Of a DNA stretch of 64,000 bases, positions 26,068-37,200 are shown one piece after another. The DNA is from Bombus terrestris. Taxonomy: Eukaryota; Arthropoda; Insecta; Hymenoptera; Apidae. Where the stretch lies: assembly GCF_910591885.1 (NCBI RefSeq), contig NC_063278.1, positions 3,745,501-3,809,500 of the forward strand, read 5' to 3'. Below the pieces are notes generated by a model. The model ran no database searches. It worked only from the letters and a program-made list of their open reading frames with translations, and was not told the DNA's origin. How positions within the stretch are numbered: position 1 is the stretch's first letter; the number at the start of each line of letters is the position of its first letter. A program made the position numbers and the translations under genes.

Positions 26068-28111
26068 TGTGCGCGCATAGTCAAATTTAATCTCTTATGC
26101 CACCAACGTTGAGAATCGCCGACTGCTGGGACCTCGAATTAGAAATTGAGGATTTTCCTGTCGGTTAAAATGCGATTTAATTTCAGCGGATGATCTTTCT
26201 TAGAAAATAGTATGATTCATAGTTGTTGGTGAATACGTTATTTTGCAGACTTAATTTGCAATTTCGTAAGACACGTTCCTATTATCAGATTAAGGAAAGT
26301 GTAAATGAAATTGACTAATGCCTATTTCAAGCAGTTCTATGGAAATTTCATAATTTCTGTTCTATTAATTTCTGTTAATCTAACACGCTTACGATCGCGT
26401 CGTGAAAATATAACTTGTCACGTTACGACCTCGAGGCTTTCAATCACATGTACAACATGCTTTAAGCCACATTAGCGAACGTAGTACGTTGCGTGAGAGT
26501 AGTTGCAACTCACGGCATTTAATGTGTTACTTTTGTAACGTTCGTACTGCTTTAATCGAATGAAATTAAAATTCCTTTAATCCGTTTAACGATGCTTATG
26601 CAATATACTTTTTTCATATCTGTGTTAACAAATTAGCGTTTTGTTCCCATGAACATTGCCTGGTAGATGTAACGTTATTCATTTACGTTAGTTCTATGAC
26701 GTAAATGAACAGATCTTGTTTCTTATTTTATATTAACTCTTTTAACACATTTTCTTCGTATAAATTACCAAATTATTTTCATTTTCTAGCTTTTGAATTT
26801 TTGATCATATCTCATCTAGATTTTTTTCTTCTTTTAATCCAACAATTAAATCTCTCACATGTTAGAAATCACAATAATTATCTCCGACCATGATGTTAGA
26901 TTAATCGATAATAGGAAAAAATGTTAAAGGATAATAGCTAAATTCGATTTTAATTGCCAATTTAAAAAATCTACAATTTCTCTTATTATATGATTAATAG
27001 AATTTTACTCTATCGAACTTTCTAGTCGTTTTAGATTCGATATAAATTTCTCACAAACTATCGCGCGTAATTGATAGTCACTGTCGTGCGCATCTTTGGA
27101 GATATTCAAACACGAGCAAACATCGCAATTCTCGTCGTTTCCATTATTCTATGAACTCTTCCTACTTCACGAGACTTTGAAATGATACTTGGCCTTGATT
27201 ACATCCTCCACTTCCTCGATCGCTAGCATAATAAGTCACAAAGGTACTAACACGTATTTTATGGCACCAGCTATATTCCCAGAATTATATGAATCTTCCA
27301 ACTTGTGTTCGTTTCGGAATAAACTCACGATAGGCCGGCAAACAAAAGGTCAAATTACGCGAGAACGAAAGATCGGACTTTTTAAACGATCTACGATATT
27401 TTCTAAACGTACGAAGTACATTCCTTAGATTCACGAAAAATAAAAATATCGACGACCAAGATATCAGCGCTGAAACAGGAAACGTTTCCTCGCATCTGGC
27501 GTGTCGTTTTACTCGCGTTCGATTTTCTTCGATTTCTCGTCAATCTCGGGAAAACTGCCTTCCGCTTCGCTTATTTATACGTAGGAAACATTTGGCGAAC
27601 CCTGTTTTGCTCTGACGCTCTTTCATATTCGAATCCTGTACTCTAGTCGTCGCTGGTTCTGCTCTCAGCGGATAAAATGTGAATCTCCGTTTAAATTCCA
27701 TTCTATTTTATCAACGGCGCTCGTAATATTATTAGAATATCAAAATATTAAGCCTGAGATATTAGAAAATGTCGGGAAATTAGGGGCTGTTACGTGCATC
27801 ATCCTGTGCAATTTCGCGCTTTCGAATCTCCCGCAAACGCGTAAAAATCCGCAGTCTGTCGGTAACCACAGATAAGAACCTGTTGAAAGCCAGAAATTTC
27901 TTATCGGAATCACACGGTTCCGCTATAATAGATCATTCGCACCCTTGCACAAGGTGGCTGGATCGGTGAGAGTTCTCGTTGGGGAATCGAGTGGCCGTCG
28001 TTTCTAGGCCAACGAGACCGGCCTACGCCGTGAGGCGCGATCTCGTTTTTCGATTAAAATTCGATATAGCCTGGTAACTGTAACTCGGCTCGCCGCTCTC
28101 CACGTGCAAAC

Positions 28112-28141
28112 GCTCGGCCGTGTGTATATAGAAGGCCGAGC
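28112..28141 (+). promoter_or_regulatory. possible TATA promoter in a hairpin
   Basis: TATATA at about 28125-28130 sits between perfect 8-base inverted arms (GCTCGGCC and GGCCGAGC) in a CpG-rich patch, followed by a CAG-repeat-like stretch. The patch lies about 1.3 kb upstream of the candidate plus-strand terminal exon at 29408. A link is possible but unproven, because no first coding exon was identified between them. Confidence 0.18.
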
Positions 28142-28985
28142 AGCAGCAGCAACATTGCAAAAAGCCCGGAGGAACCGTAAGAAGAGCAAAGAACGAAGAG
28201 GAGACCGCGTGTCCATCAACGTCGTTCCTCTCGAATCAACGTTGCATTAACGCCGCTAAAGGCTGTTCAGCTTTCTGTTCTCGTAACGAAGTATCTCCTT
28301 GATTGGCATTTAGGGTAATATACGCGGAGTGGAGACGAAGACGATATCGTAAATCGCCGGTAGACCGACTACGGCCATCGGTTTCGGGCGTGTCCCCGAC
28401 ATCGCTTCGCTTCTTTATTTTTTTCTTTCTTTTTTTTTTTCTCTCGTTGTGAGAACTGAATCTTACTCGAATCTTACAGAGATCCAGTGGAGAAGTTCGA
28501 GGCTCGCAGTTAATACGTGGACACGATCGTTAATATTGGATCAGATAAGAGAATTTTTGACTAGAGGGTCTTCTCTTATCTTGTCTTATACCGATTATTT
28601 CACTCCTGGATGTTTATGCAGATTCATATTTTACAGTTACGGCAGCTCAACTTAATAGCGGTAATTTGTGTATCTTTCAATATCACGCGCATTTTGTGTA
28701 TTTTTACATCCTGATATTTCCTACACGTACGTAAGAATTCGCAGTTTACTTATTGTTGGTTCAGTTTGTCCGACCGTAAATTTTTATACAAACGCGTATC
28801 TCTCTATGAAGATGGGGAAATAGACGCTTGCTAAGCATTGAATTTTGAAGTTTCGTTCGTACTTTCCACTCCCCCTGTGGTTACTATCGGTGGCGGCTTC
28901 TGAGAATCTAACGTAGAGCTATTGTCTTATGGATCAAAGTCACAAATAAAAGCTCAGTGTCAGTTTACTGATAAATAAATTCATA

Positions 28986-29052
28986 TTGGATTGGCAACTA
29001 ACATTGACGTTGACTATTGACGAAATCCGCAATCGCTTAGTTGCCAACCCGA
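28986..29052. mobile_element. mariner-type MITE, degenerate copy
   Basis: The left end TTGGATTGGCAACTAA and right end CGCTTAGTTGCCAACCC form the same inverted repeats as the copies at 20489 and 48018, but the left arm breaks off after 16 bases and the interior differs. TA precedes the left end; the right flank reads TG, so that duplication has decayed. Length is 67 bases. It is an older, internally rearranged copy. Confidence 0.82.
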
Positions 29053-29407
29053 TGCATAAAAAAATCGATGTTTCAAGGGAAATTATTTTTATTTGAAAAT
29101 TAAATCCATCCGTCTTTGCTTGCGCTGACAAAATTTCTCGATAGTTTCGTCAATGTGCGAAATAGGGCGATACGTGCAATACGCTACAGAGGAGATAGTC
29201 TCGTTCGTGAAACCGAAATAAAATAAAAAATAAAATAGTTATCGTCAGATATACTCTAACCATCGCGTAGTCTGAAATAACAATTTCACAAAAATAAATA
29301 CCCTAAACGCGTACGTGCCAAACGCTTACTCTGTTAATTATCGTACGTATCGCTGTAAATGCGATAGATGGAATCGGAATATTTCAATTTTTTCGTTCTT
29401 TTCGTAG

Positions 29408-29614
29408 AGGATTTTGCGGTGTCGCAGTGCCCATATAAGAGCCGGCACTGGTTACTATGATAAAAATCATAAAGTGGTTTGTAAACTAGATATCGATAAA
29501 ACGTTGTTTGATTTGAGTCCTAATGGCTCGGAATTAGAGATAAAACAACCTGTTCGATGGATAAAAGATATACACTTTACACCTGCATATTATTGCGCTT
29601 GGGACATTATTTGA
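29408..29614 (+). CDS. candidate 3'-terminal coding exon, function unknown
   Basis: This is the best-supported exon in the window. A T-rich tract ending CGTTCTTTTCGTAG gives a strong acceptor at 29406-29407. A frame opens exactly there (the TAG of the acceptor is itself the in-frame stop) and runs 68 codons to TGA. AATAAA follows at 29658-29663, about 45 bases after the stop. The peptide is protein-like: an Arg-rich start, then GTGYYDKNHKVVCKLDIDK, an acidic/polar middle with an NGS glycosylation sequon, and a C-terminal end with aromatic residues, Trp and Cys. I do not recognise the family. The codons are AT-rich like the neighbourhood. No upstream exon of the same gene was identified. It could be the last exon of a plus-strand gene, a remnant of one, or chance. 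Confidence 0.38.
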   Translation, partial: RILRCRSAHIRAGTGYYDKNHKVVCKLDIDKTLFDLSPNGSELEIKQPVRWIKDIHFTPAYYCAWDII

Positions 29615-30943
29615 ATGATCGTAGAGGTGCGCTATTATCTGATCGACTACCTGATCTAATAAATTATTGTACGAATTGAATGTCTCTCTTGGCTATAGGC
29701 AAATCGATATTTATTACTTCTATTTGCAACGTGTTACGCGTACGTCAAATATATTTTATTCGTCATATTTGATTTATTATTATTCATACTTACTAGGGAT
29801 AAGAAATAATTATACATCGAATATCGTAGAGAGCAAACAATTTATTAATTACGTAAAATAGCGTTTAAATAATTTCTTTTCGTACTAACGGCATTATCGA
29901 ATAATTTATCAAAATCGTCACTTTATTTGTTACATATCAAACAATGTGATTTTATGAAATCTTTAAAGGCGACAATGATAATTATAATAAAAACCAAACA
30001 GATAGGTATAAAACAGGAAAAGACTGAGAAACAGGTAGAGATGCGAAGAACGAATTGTAACCTTGAAATGAGATATTTAATCACGCGTAATAAGCATAAG
30101 ACTGTCATTGCTGTCGGAATGATTGATGGTTGTAAGTAGATGATTAGCGATAGTCATACAGAAGAAGAAAAAAATATCTTTTTCTTTACATTCGCATACT
30201 TTCTTGCAGAGTCAGTATAGAGAAACAAGTTCTTAACGACGCGACGTCATTTTAGTTCTACTACCATTTTTCTGCCATTTAAACTACCGTTTAAGTAAAC
30301 GAAGCGTTCTCGATTGCTCCACGCTTTAGCAAGTTTTACACACAATTTTCTAATAATTATTCATTCCGATGACAGAGCCGCTCTATCGAAAATTTCGCTG
30401 TTTTCTTTCTCAACCGTGAAACCGGTAACGCGTTTTAACTAGAACACTCGACCCCCCAAAAGTAGGAATTTCCCAGAACTTGGTAAAAATTCGCGGCCTA
30501 ATTGCCAGGCGAAATAAATTGAAAGAAGCGAAAAATCGAGGAAGAGAGAAGAAACCGCCAAAGCGGATTGGCACGGAAAGAAAAGATCGTGGTACCGAGA
30601 CAGAATCGGATTGGTCCGAATCCGTGGAAATTTCCAGTTTGTTCAGTGGTGCGGCACCGTAACAGGATTCAGGTGCGTGCGCGTTTGACGCGATTTTAAA
30701 ATTCGCAAGAGGCCAGCAACCTGATCTGAACGCGTTAATTGAATGAGATCACCGCTGGACCAACGTGATCCGATCCTTTCCTCGACCGAAATACTTTCCA
30801 ACGCATTTCCTTCCCTCTTTCTCTATCCCGAGTTTTACGTACCTCTGGCAACACGATATTTTGCTAAGAAGGCTGTTTCTTGAGCTCAGCTCTTATTTTT
30901 ACGGGAGGATAAGGAAGCTGGTTTTTTCTTAATCCTTTTACAG
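29615..30943. other. non-coding stretch
   Basis: After the AATAAA at 29658 the sequence is AT-rich, with short frames only. An ORF at 30480-30662 is a Lys/Arg/Glu-rich low-complexity peptide without start context and was not accepted. The final bases (30921-30943) form the pyrimidine tract and acceptor of the next candidate exon. Confidence 0.5.
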
Positions 30944-31217
30944 ACGTTCAGTAGTGTCGAGAGCTGGACAGAAACATATTTCGAATTATTACGTTATCGT
31001 GCCATTAGCGAACCGTGGATTTTCATGCGTTTGTGGCAGACTCGGAATCACAAAAATGCACAGTACTCAAAGAAACGAGCGAAAATATACAAATAATCTA
31101 AAAAAACAAAAAGAGAAACCTTACTCGTTGGAATATTTAGCAGATGGACAATCGTCTATTCATTTAGGTTTCAATTTTTCGTTAAAAAGACGTCGAGGCG
31201 ACAGCGTCGATTCGTAA
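30944..31217 (+). CDS. candidate terminal exon, function unknown
   Basis: A textbook acceptor (TTTTTTCTTAATCCTTTTACAG, pyrimidine-rich, ending at 30943) is followed, after one phase nucleotide, by 90 open codons and a TAA at 31217. The inferred peptide begins RSVVSRAGQKHISNYY, has a Cys-x-Cys near residue 28 and a long Lys/Asn/Gln-rich hydrophilic middle, and ends in a basic KRRRGDSVDS. No domain is recognised. AATAAA occurs at 31651, over 400 bases downstream. The interval to the candidate exon at 29408 contains that exon's own poly(A) signal, so the two are probably not one gene. The support is the splice border plus an open frame; no homologue is known to me. Confidence 0.28.
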
Positions 31218-32448
31218 AGAGGGTGCTGATACGTAGCAGTTTTTGGATAGTTTGAACAGAAAATTAAAGACCTATTTCGTTGTAAATTTTTGATATAGAA
31301 GCTTACGAGAATATGAGGTGGGTGTTTCGTGACAGAAATAATATGCTATATTTTTCTGGTTAAAGTGTACTTTACGACGAACTTTACGAGGCAGGGGGGG
31401 GAGAGGGTCGAATTTTGTGGAAATCTGCATAATCCAAAGTATCCCTCTTTTATCCCGAGATTGATGATTATTAGATATCCTCAGCTACTTTGTGCAGTCT
31501 TAGGTTGCAAGATATTTCGAAATAACTTTCGCTTTTTATAGTTCCCTATAAATTCTTGTGTACATTTTCTTTGGAATTTTTATACGTTTAACTTGGACTA
31601 TACCAAGGCGTATAGTTCGTTGGAATTACAAACTTTTGGTAGAAATCAATAATAAATCGATAAATGTACGCGTAACATAGGAAGAGAATAATCTGTAAAA
31701 TTCACATTTCAACTCGATAATTTAGAATTTTACGTTGAACATATTAGGAATAATTTATTCCCGAACCATGTTCCACCATCGTCTCCGACAAACTTTATTT
31801 GCCTGCCATAATGTGGAAAATATTATAATGGGGTCCATCTCTCGCAGATAATAAGAAAGCAGTTAATCAAAGCTGCGATCGTAGCGCAACGTTCATATTC
31901 TCGGTGAATTAATTGATGCATGTTTACACGTAAACGGCTGTCATGTTGTGCATTTATCGCGGTACATAAATTCGTTCATACGAGACGTGATGTGACTAGT
32001 TGACAGAAATAAACATACGAACAACGCGTTGAATACCAATGAACGGTTTTCTTACTTCTCACGGGAATCAAATAAACCTTGCACCTTACGATACCTCTCA
32101 ATTCTCTCTCTAACAACGAACAGGTTGCTTCGAAAAACCTGATCGTCTGTATAAATCGTTCGATTTACCGTGAAGTTTCAAATCGTGGCTATCTATCCAC
32201 GCCTATCTATTGCAAATGAAAACGTACAAAATCCAAGAATCTCAACTGTGCCACTCAATGGCTATTCAAGACTTAGGAACGTAACCGAATGTCACGATAC
32301 AACGCTATCGCGATCGAATCTCTATCATCATCACTTTTCGCGCAGATTGTTTGTCATTTGTATCGAGTCGCGAGCGTTTCATGTAAATGCACGAACAAAA
32401 ATTCCACGAATATACGTATGTCGTAACATCTATCTTGTTTTGGATAAT

Positions 32449-32552
32449 TTATGTATTTTTGCGTGTCGTGTGCATTTTTGGATATTACGCGCTCTTTGTG
32501 CATTTTGTCCACTTTCGCATGTTATTTGCATTTTGCATATTTTTGCATATTT
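32449..32552. promoter_or_regulatory. TGCAT / POU-octamer-like motif cluster
   Basis: Within about 100 bases there are six GCAT-type motifs embedded in T-rich DNA. They include a perfect ATTTGCAT octamer at 32524-32531 and two TTTGCATAT-type sites just after it. POU-domain factors bind ATTTGCAT; that is established knowledge. Use of this cluster as an enhancer is inference, and cryptic simple-sequence slippage is an alternative. Confidence 0.3.
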
Positions 32553-34764
32553 CCGTCTCCTACCAACACACGAAACTCGTCGCGCTGATTTTTAATTGTT
32601 TTTTTTTCTCGTTTAGTATTACGATATTTCATCGTATCACGTTCTTTATCACCTAGCTCCTGCGTTAACAGTACATTTCAATTAAACGTCACGATAGCTA
32701 CCTAAAAACGCAAAACTTGACGAGACTATAAAAGTCTCTTTAAGGAATTGCAAAAACAGATCCTCTTGGTAAAAACGGGGAAGACAAATTAGCAAAAAGT
32801 CTCGGGAAGAATTTAAGAATATAGCTCGCTCATCGTGGCAAAGAAGGATGCGTTAAAGGAAATTAAAGGTTGCACGTGGTCGAAGAAATCTCGTTTATTT
32901 ATTAAGTTCTTTCGTTTTTCCAAGAAACCTGGAATTTCGTACGCTTCCGTATATCGTAGAGGCTAAGGTGAACGTCGGGCCGGAAATTAATTTTCGGCAG
33001 GCCGTGTCTATACGCCGGAAACTGGGTCGCGTAACGGTGAAATCCACGTGGATTGTCAGTCGGGTCTGTGTGGTCCTAGCCGCCGGAACTTCCGATTATT
33101 CTGCAAGCTTTGTTTCCAACCGTGGCGAGAAATCGTGAGAAAAAGAAGCCTTCCAGTGCCCTTTTTTACGCACGATGTCACCTCCAAGATATACATCAAT
33201 TTTGTTCCTCCAGGTAGAAGACCGCCTCACGAGCTACGTCTCCCCAGCCACAATGGAATTCGAACGACGATCCAATTTATCGCCAAATATTTCCATATTT
33301 TTATCTCCGGGTCTTACAAACGTTACTCATAAAGCTTGTTATACCAGTCGGCGAATTTTTATGCGTCGATGCGAGGAATCCACAAGGACGCATACGCGTA
33401 AAATATGCGGCGTTTTACAATTTTTTATTACGACAAAGTTTCTATAACGCTTTTAATCCTATGTTTATCGCACAATGCCGCAAAGAGAGAACATCGGTCG
33501 GTAATGTCCGAACGTGGCTGCTGCTTGCAAAATTCGTGGATTCCCTTCCACCATACTGTCCATTATATGCAAATGTTTATCGTACATGCTGCATAGCACA
33601 CATTTTCACATATTGGTGTACTTCTTTGTTCGCCTCCTCTTCTTTTTACATAATGTATGACTTTCGTGTACAAAACCACGAATTTTTAACACGTAAATGG
33701 ACGTGTGAATAATTCATGAAGAATAAGTTTTGAAGCAGCGTTAGAAACCTCTTTTATAGTTTTCCTCGTTTCGAAAATTTGTCATTTGACGTTCGTACCG
33801 TCTGCGACAAAGACCTTTCATCTTAGATTTAGTCCGACCAGCTCTTTAAATCGGTTAGCCGTCGCCACCTCTTTCAAAAGCGTGTATCTAAAACGTGTCG
33901 CAAAAAGCAAGCGACGACGAGTATATTCGTCAGACACGTGGTATACGTGACTGCTAAAATATAAAATTAATCTGTAACGAAACGACTAGTAAATTGCGAT
34001 TTAAGCTATTCTAACTACTAAAATTCTAACTACTTGTTACGCATGACGAGTACGCTCGTCGAAAGCGGCTAACCGGTTAATCTCTGTCCGAACAAACGAA
34101 ACTTCTCTTTAAAGGTAGTTCGCGACAGCTTGGCACGTAAATCGTACGCATTTAAAAATCGAAGAGTTCGCGCCAACTGCACGGTAATTCGCTGTCAATT
34201 AGACGATTAGCGGTCAAACAGGCTGGTTAAAGAGGCGGCGGCTTTGGTGGACTGGGGCGGTCGAACCGTGGGCCCATTCATTAAGCCTAATAATCGTGAT
34301 TAACCATTATCTCGGAGGCAGCACGATCGCCTAGCAAGTCCTCGGCCTTTACTTTCTCTCCGGTCCCGTTCGGTTCGAACGACTGCCGATTTCTTTCGGT
34401 GCTTTCCACGTGAGAATAGATCGACGATAGCATCGCCGGCCCATAAATATCGTTGCGTTCCACCGCTGTTTACGCTGTTACGTCTACCAACGGCATTTTT
34501 CACCAGTCACCGGTTAACGATACTTGCCGGGAAACGCGCGTTCGGAATAATTAACGCGCGCTCGTGCGATATCTTACGCAGCGCTACGGGAACGCGATCG
34601 AAAGCGTCGCGGATCCTTGTTACGTATGGCAATTCTCGTGCAAGAAACGCGCAGATAATACAGCTGCTAGCGCAGAATTTCGAATTTTAAGTAATAAATT
34701 CAGCAGGGTAACGCACATTACGGGATAATTACGAGAATCTTAGAGTTACGGTATAACGAAGATA

Positions 34765-34976
34765 CAGTGGCTAGGGAAAATATCGGCGCACCGTTTGTCT
34801 TTATCGTAGCGATTACGCGTCGATCGATCGAGTCCAATTATGTCGGATTTCGCACCATTTGCTGGCGCTTTTGTATGACTACGAAACTTTGACGAAGATG
34901 AAACGAGGAATCCGATAGAAAGAAAAACTTGCCTCGTTGTAGAATAATATCACGTGCCGATACTTCTCACAGCGGT
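34765..34976. mobile_element. probable decayed Tc1-like element
   Basis: CAGTGGCTAGGGAAAATATC, preceded by TA, closely resembles the right terminal repeat of the Tc1-like element at 56019-56265 read in reverse. A degenerate candidate for the other end (GTGCCGATACTTCTCACAGC) lies near 34953-34972. If this pairing is right, the element is about 210 bases, non-autonomous and old. The left end is convincing; the right end is tentative. Confidence 0.4.
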
Positions 34977-35598
34977 TGTGCGTGGAACGACTATTTTAAG
35001 ATTAAGAATTTGAACAACGTAAATAGAGGTAAAAATATCTCGTACGTATATCGAAATGAGGAAACAACAGTTGATTGCGAAACGACGATATTTTGCCGAT
35101 CCGCGTCGACTAGACGCGACGAGTTTAACGCTCGTCGCGTGATATGCAAATAGAACGCGTTTGAGTCAAACACAACGCCTCTTTTCTTCACAGATCGAAG
35201 AGAAATATACGATGAAAATAACGACACGATTATTCGCGGTTAATCCATGACACCGCTAATGATATTGACACGTTCGGTGTGTTACGCTATAGATATACAC
35301 GTACATGTGCACTTTCAATTATCCATACATAATCACTTCGCATAGGTATTTTCGTTAAGAGTCTTTTTTTTACACTATTGCTTTTTTCCCTACGATTTAC
35401 GACCTTCGTTTTATTTCACACGGAAGTAACATTTTTCCCTACGATTTCTTACTCCGTCGAGGAAATTCCATGCCGCCTATTATATACCAACGATTTCGCC
35501 GAGAATATGATACACATTTTGCGTCGTTGCCTCTGCTTCGTCGATCCTTTTCCATCGTCTCCTTCGCGAACGTGTTAAAGTCTCGCGACAGATTGCTA

Positions 35599-35716
35599 TT
35601 AATCCCCTGACCTACGATTTACGTTCGAGAATTTTGGGCCGAAAACGTAAACAAGCCATTCGCACGACTTGTGTAGTACGTATTACGGGCTATGCCCGTA
35701 GTTGTAAAAAAAAAAA
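35599..35716 (+). mobile_element. piggyBac-type MITE, truncated copy
   Basis: It starts with TTAA followed by TCCCCTGACCTACGATTTAC, matching the left end of the copy at 38702. It continues with the shared block (GAGAATTTTGGGCCGAAAAC, then CGCACGACTTGTGTAGTACG) and the palindrome ACGGGCTATGCCCGT. The right inverted repeat is missing: after CGTAGTTGTA the sequence runs into poly-A. A 20-base segment present in the other copy is absent. TTAA at the end suggests the piggyBac superfamily, which targets TTAA. Confidence 0.72.
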
Positions 35717-36191
35717 GAATGTTTAACGTTACTACTGTCTACCATAGATATAACACGATTATTATATGCACACGTGTCAACTCGAATCTTTCCTTCGTCC
35801 CGCCTACTGTACAACGATAGCGGAGAATACGTAACGAGAGAAAGATCGAGGCTACAAAAAGAAAAAGGTCATCCGGTCCGGGTTTCTATGATAAAACAAA
35901 AAGAAGTGGAAAAACGTAGATGATTTGCGAAATCGGTTTAACGAAGCTTTGCACGCCGGTAATGAGTTAATAAATGGAGCCGCGAAACGAGCGCGTAAAA
36001 CGAATACACAATAGCGAACGCTAACGCCGCTATGTAGGGTAACGATTGCTCGTTCGCTGAATTGTTCCCACAGTAATGCATTTTTCTTTGTCCGTGGTGG
36101 AGCGCCGCCGGTGCCGATCGATCGCGGGACGCCTGACGAAACTCTCCTCGTTTCGCCATTTCGTATTTACTCGCCTCTGGACAATCGGTAC

Positions 36192-36344
36192 CTGGCGAAG
36201 AAACTGTGGCAATCCGTGCAAGCGATCCGCTTGTTCGGCGAAATAAACGTCCCCTTTTTTTGCCACCGCGAAACATCGCTGGATCTCGTCAATTACATTC
36301 AATAAAATCGAATCCTCCTCCGCGGGCAAAATAACCGGAGTTGC
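36192..36344 (-). CDS. candidate coding exon, function unknown
   Basis: On the minus strand a frame opens after a TGA at about 36347 and reads through 51 codons to CGCCAG/GTACCG, a fair donor at 36192/36191. The peptide is protein-like: acidic start (PAEEDSILLNVIDEIQ), central Cys/Phe and Lys-Lys-Gly-Asp, then FAEQADRLHGLPQFLRQ. Bias is low and composition is well mixed. No domain is recognised. The upstream border is weak: the only usable AG (ATTGAG, just before 36343) lacks a clear pyrimidine tract. The frame continues past the donor to 36030 with a basic, less convincing sequence, and a different frame at 35938-36060 encodes a hydrophobic stretch. Confidence 0.25.
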
Positions 36345-37120
36345 TCAATTCGGCTAAATCGATTTAATCTCGATTAAGAGGAATAAACGCGGCAAGAAAT
36401 AAATACACAGAAATAAATCTAGAGAGCCGAAGGGAACGTTCTAATGTTCGTGTAGACGTATAAATAGGACGAGAAAGATGGATTTCAGCGGTCGGTTTCA
36501 AAGCGAAGTATCTGTTTCCAGAGGAAAAAATTCATATTTTCCTGCAACCTATGTATATACGTAGAAATAAATGAAATAAAATCTTTTCCCACAATTTACA
36601 CCAACTATGAAAAACGTTTACATACCATCGCATTTATTACGGCATCCGTATGTTACGCTGATCGAGTCTCGTGTCATTTAGCCATACAAATTCGCGCGAC
36701 TATGAGAGATTTGATGCTATGAAAACGAATAAACACAGGCTGATTGGTAAAGCGTTTCCTTATGAAATAAGGGCGTGTGCGAGAAACGATGGAAATAAAA
36801 ACAAGACCTCGAATCGTTCTACGACTATCATTTTCTCTTAACTTTTTTTCATATCTCCGGTCAATTGCCGTTACAGTTTGCGTCGCGTCCTGAAACCCAT
36901 ATACGGATCAGTCATGAAAGGGTTAATTCGAAACGCAATCAATGAAACGATCAAACGGCTAGCGACAAGTTGCCTTTTGTAGTCTCGCCACCAATTATAT
37001 TCCGGAGTAGATTTTTACAGCGAGCCAATAAGTGAGATCCCTTTCAACCGCGAACGGGTACAATTATTAAATCAACCGTGTTATAGGGCAAAACGTGAGA
37101 GCGAGTGTGAAATGAAATAG

Positions 37121-37200
37121 AATGCGGTCTCAGTGTCAGGTACATATTTCATGTCTCGACCGGTGCTTTTAGTTCGTTTATTGCGTCCAGTTGGCAGGAC
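37121..37200 (+). repeat. dispersed repeat, copy 1 of 2
   Basis: It shares with 39926-39996 the block AATGCGGTCTCAGTGTCAGG followed by TACATA, with three substitutions in about 25 bases, then after a small indel GCTTTTAG and a looser match. Both copies have the same orientation and lie 2.8 kb apart. It may be a relic of one transposon family or a duplicated regulatory sequence. Confidence 0.55.

Larger units (their letters stand above)
24180..28985. other. non-coding stretch
   Basis: No supportable gene was seen. It contains a (CT)n microsatellite at 26036-26060 and an A-rich tract near 24727-24765. A CpG-rich patch at 27.9-28.4 kb includes a TATATA motif within a hairpin (28112-28141). The frame at 27189-27428 looked superficially kinase-like and was rejected. 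Confidence 0.5.
31218..35598. other. non-coding stretch with possible regulatory cluster
   Basis: No supportable gene was seen. Noted items are a G run near 31393-31400, a cluster of TGCAT/octamer motifs at 32449-32552, and a decayed Tc1-like element at about 34765-34976. Overlapping frames at 32170-32656 are translations of the T-rich motif cluster. Confidence 0.5.

Noticed and set aside
27189..27428. Frame with HKGTNTYFMAPAIFPELY, superficially like a kinase activation segment
   Set aside because: No DFG, HRD or other kinase motif lies around it. The start context is poor and the rest of the frame is low-similarity, so the resemblance is most likely chance.
32170..32656. Two overlapping hydrophobic frames (141 and 89 codons)
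   Set aside because: Both are readings of the T-rich TGCAT motif cluster. The hydrophobicity comes from TTT codons and not from a membrane protein.
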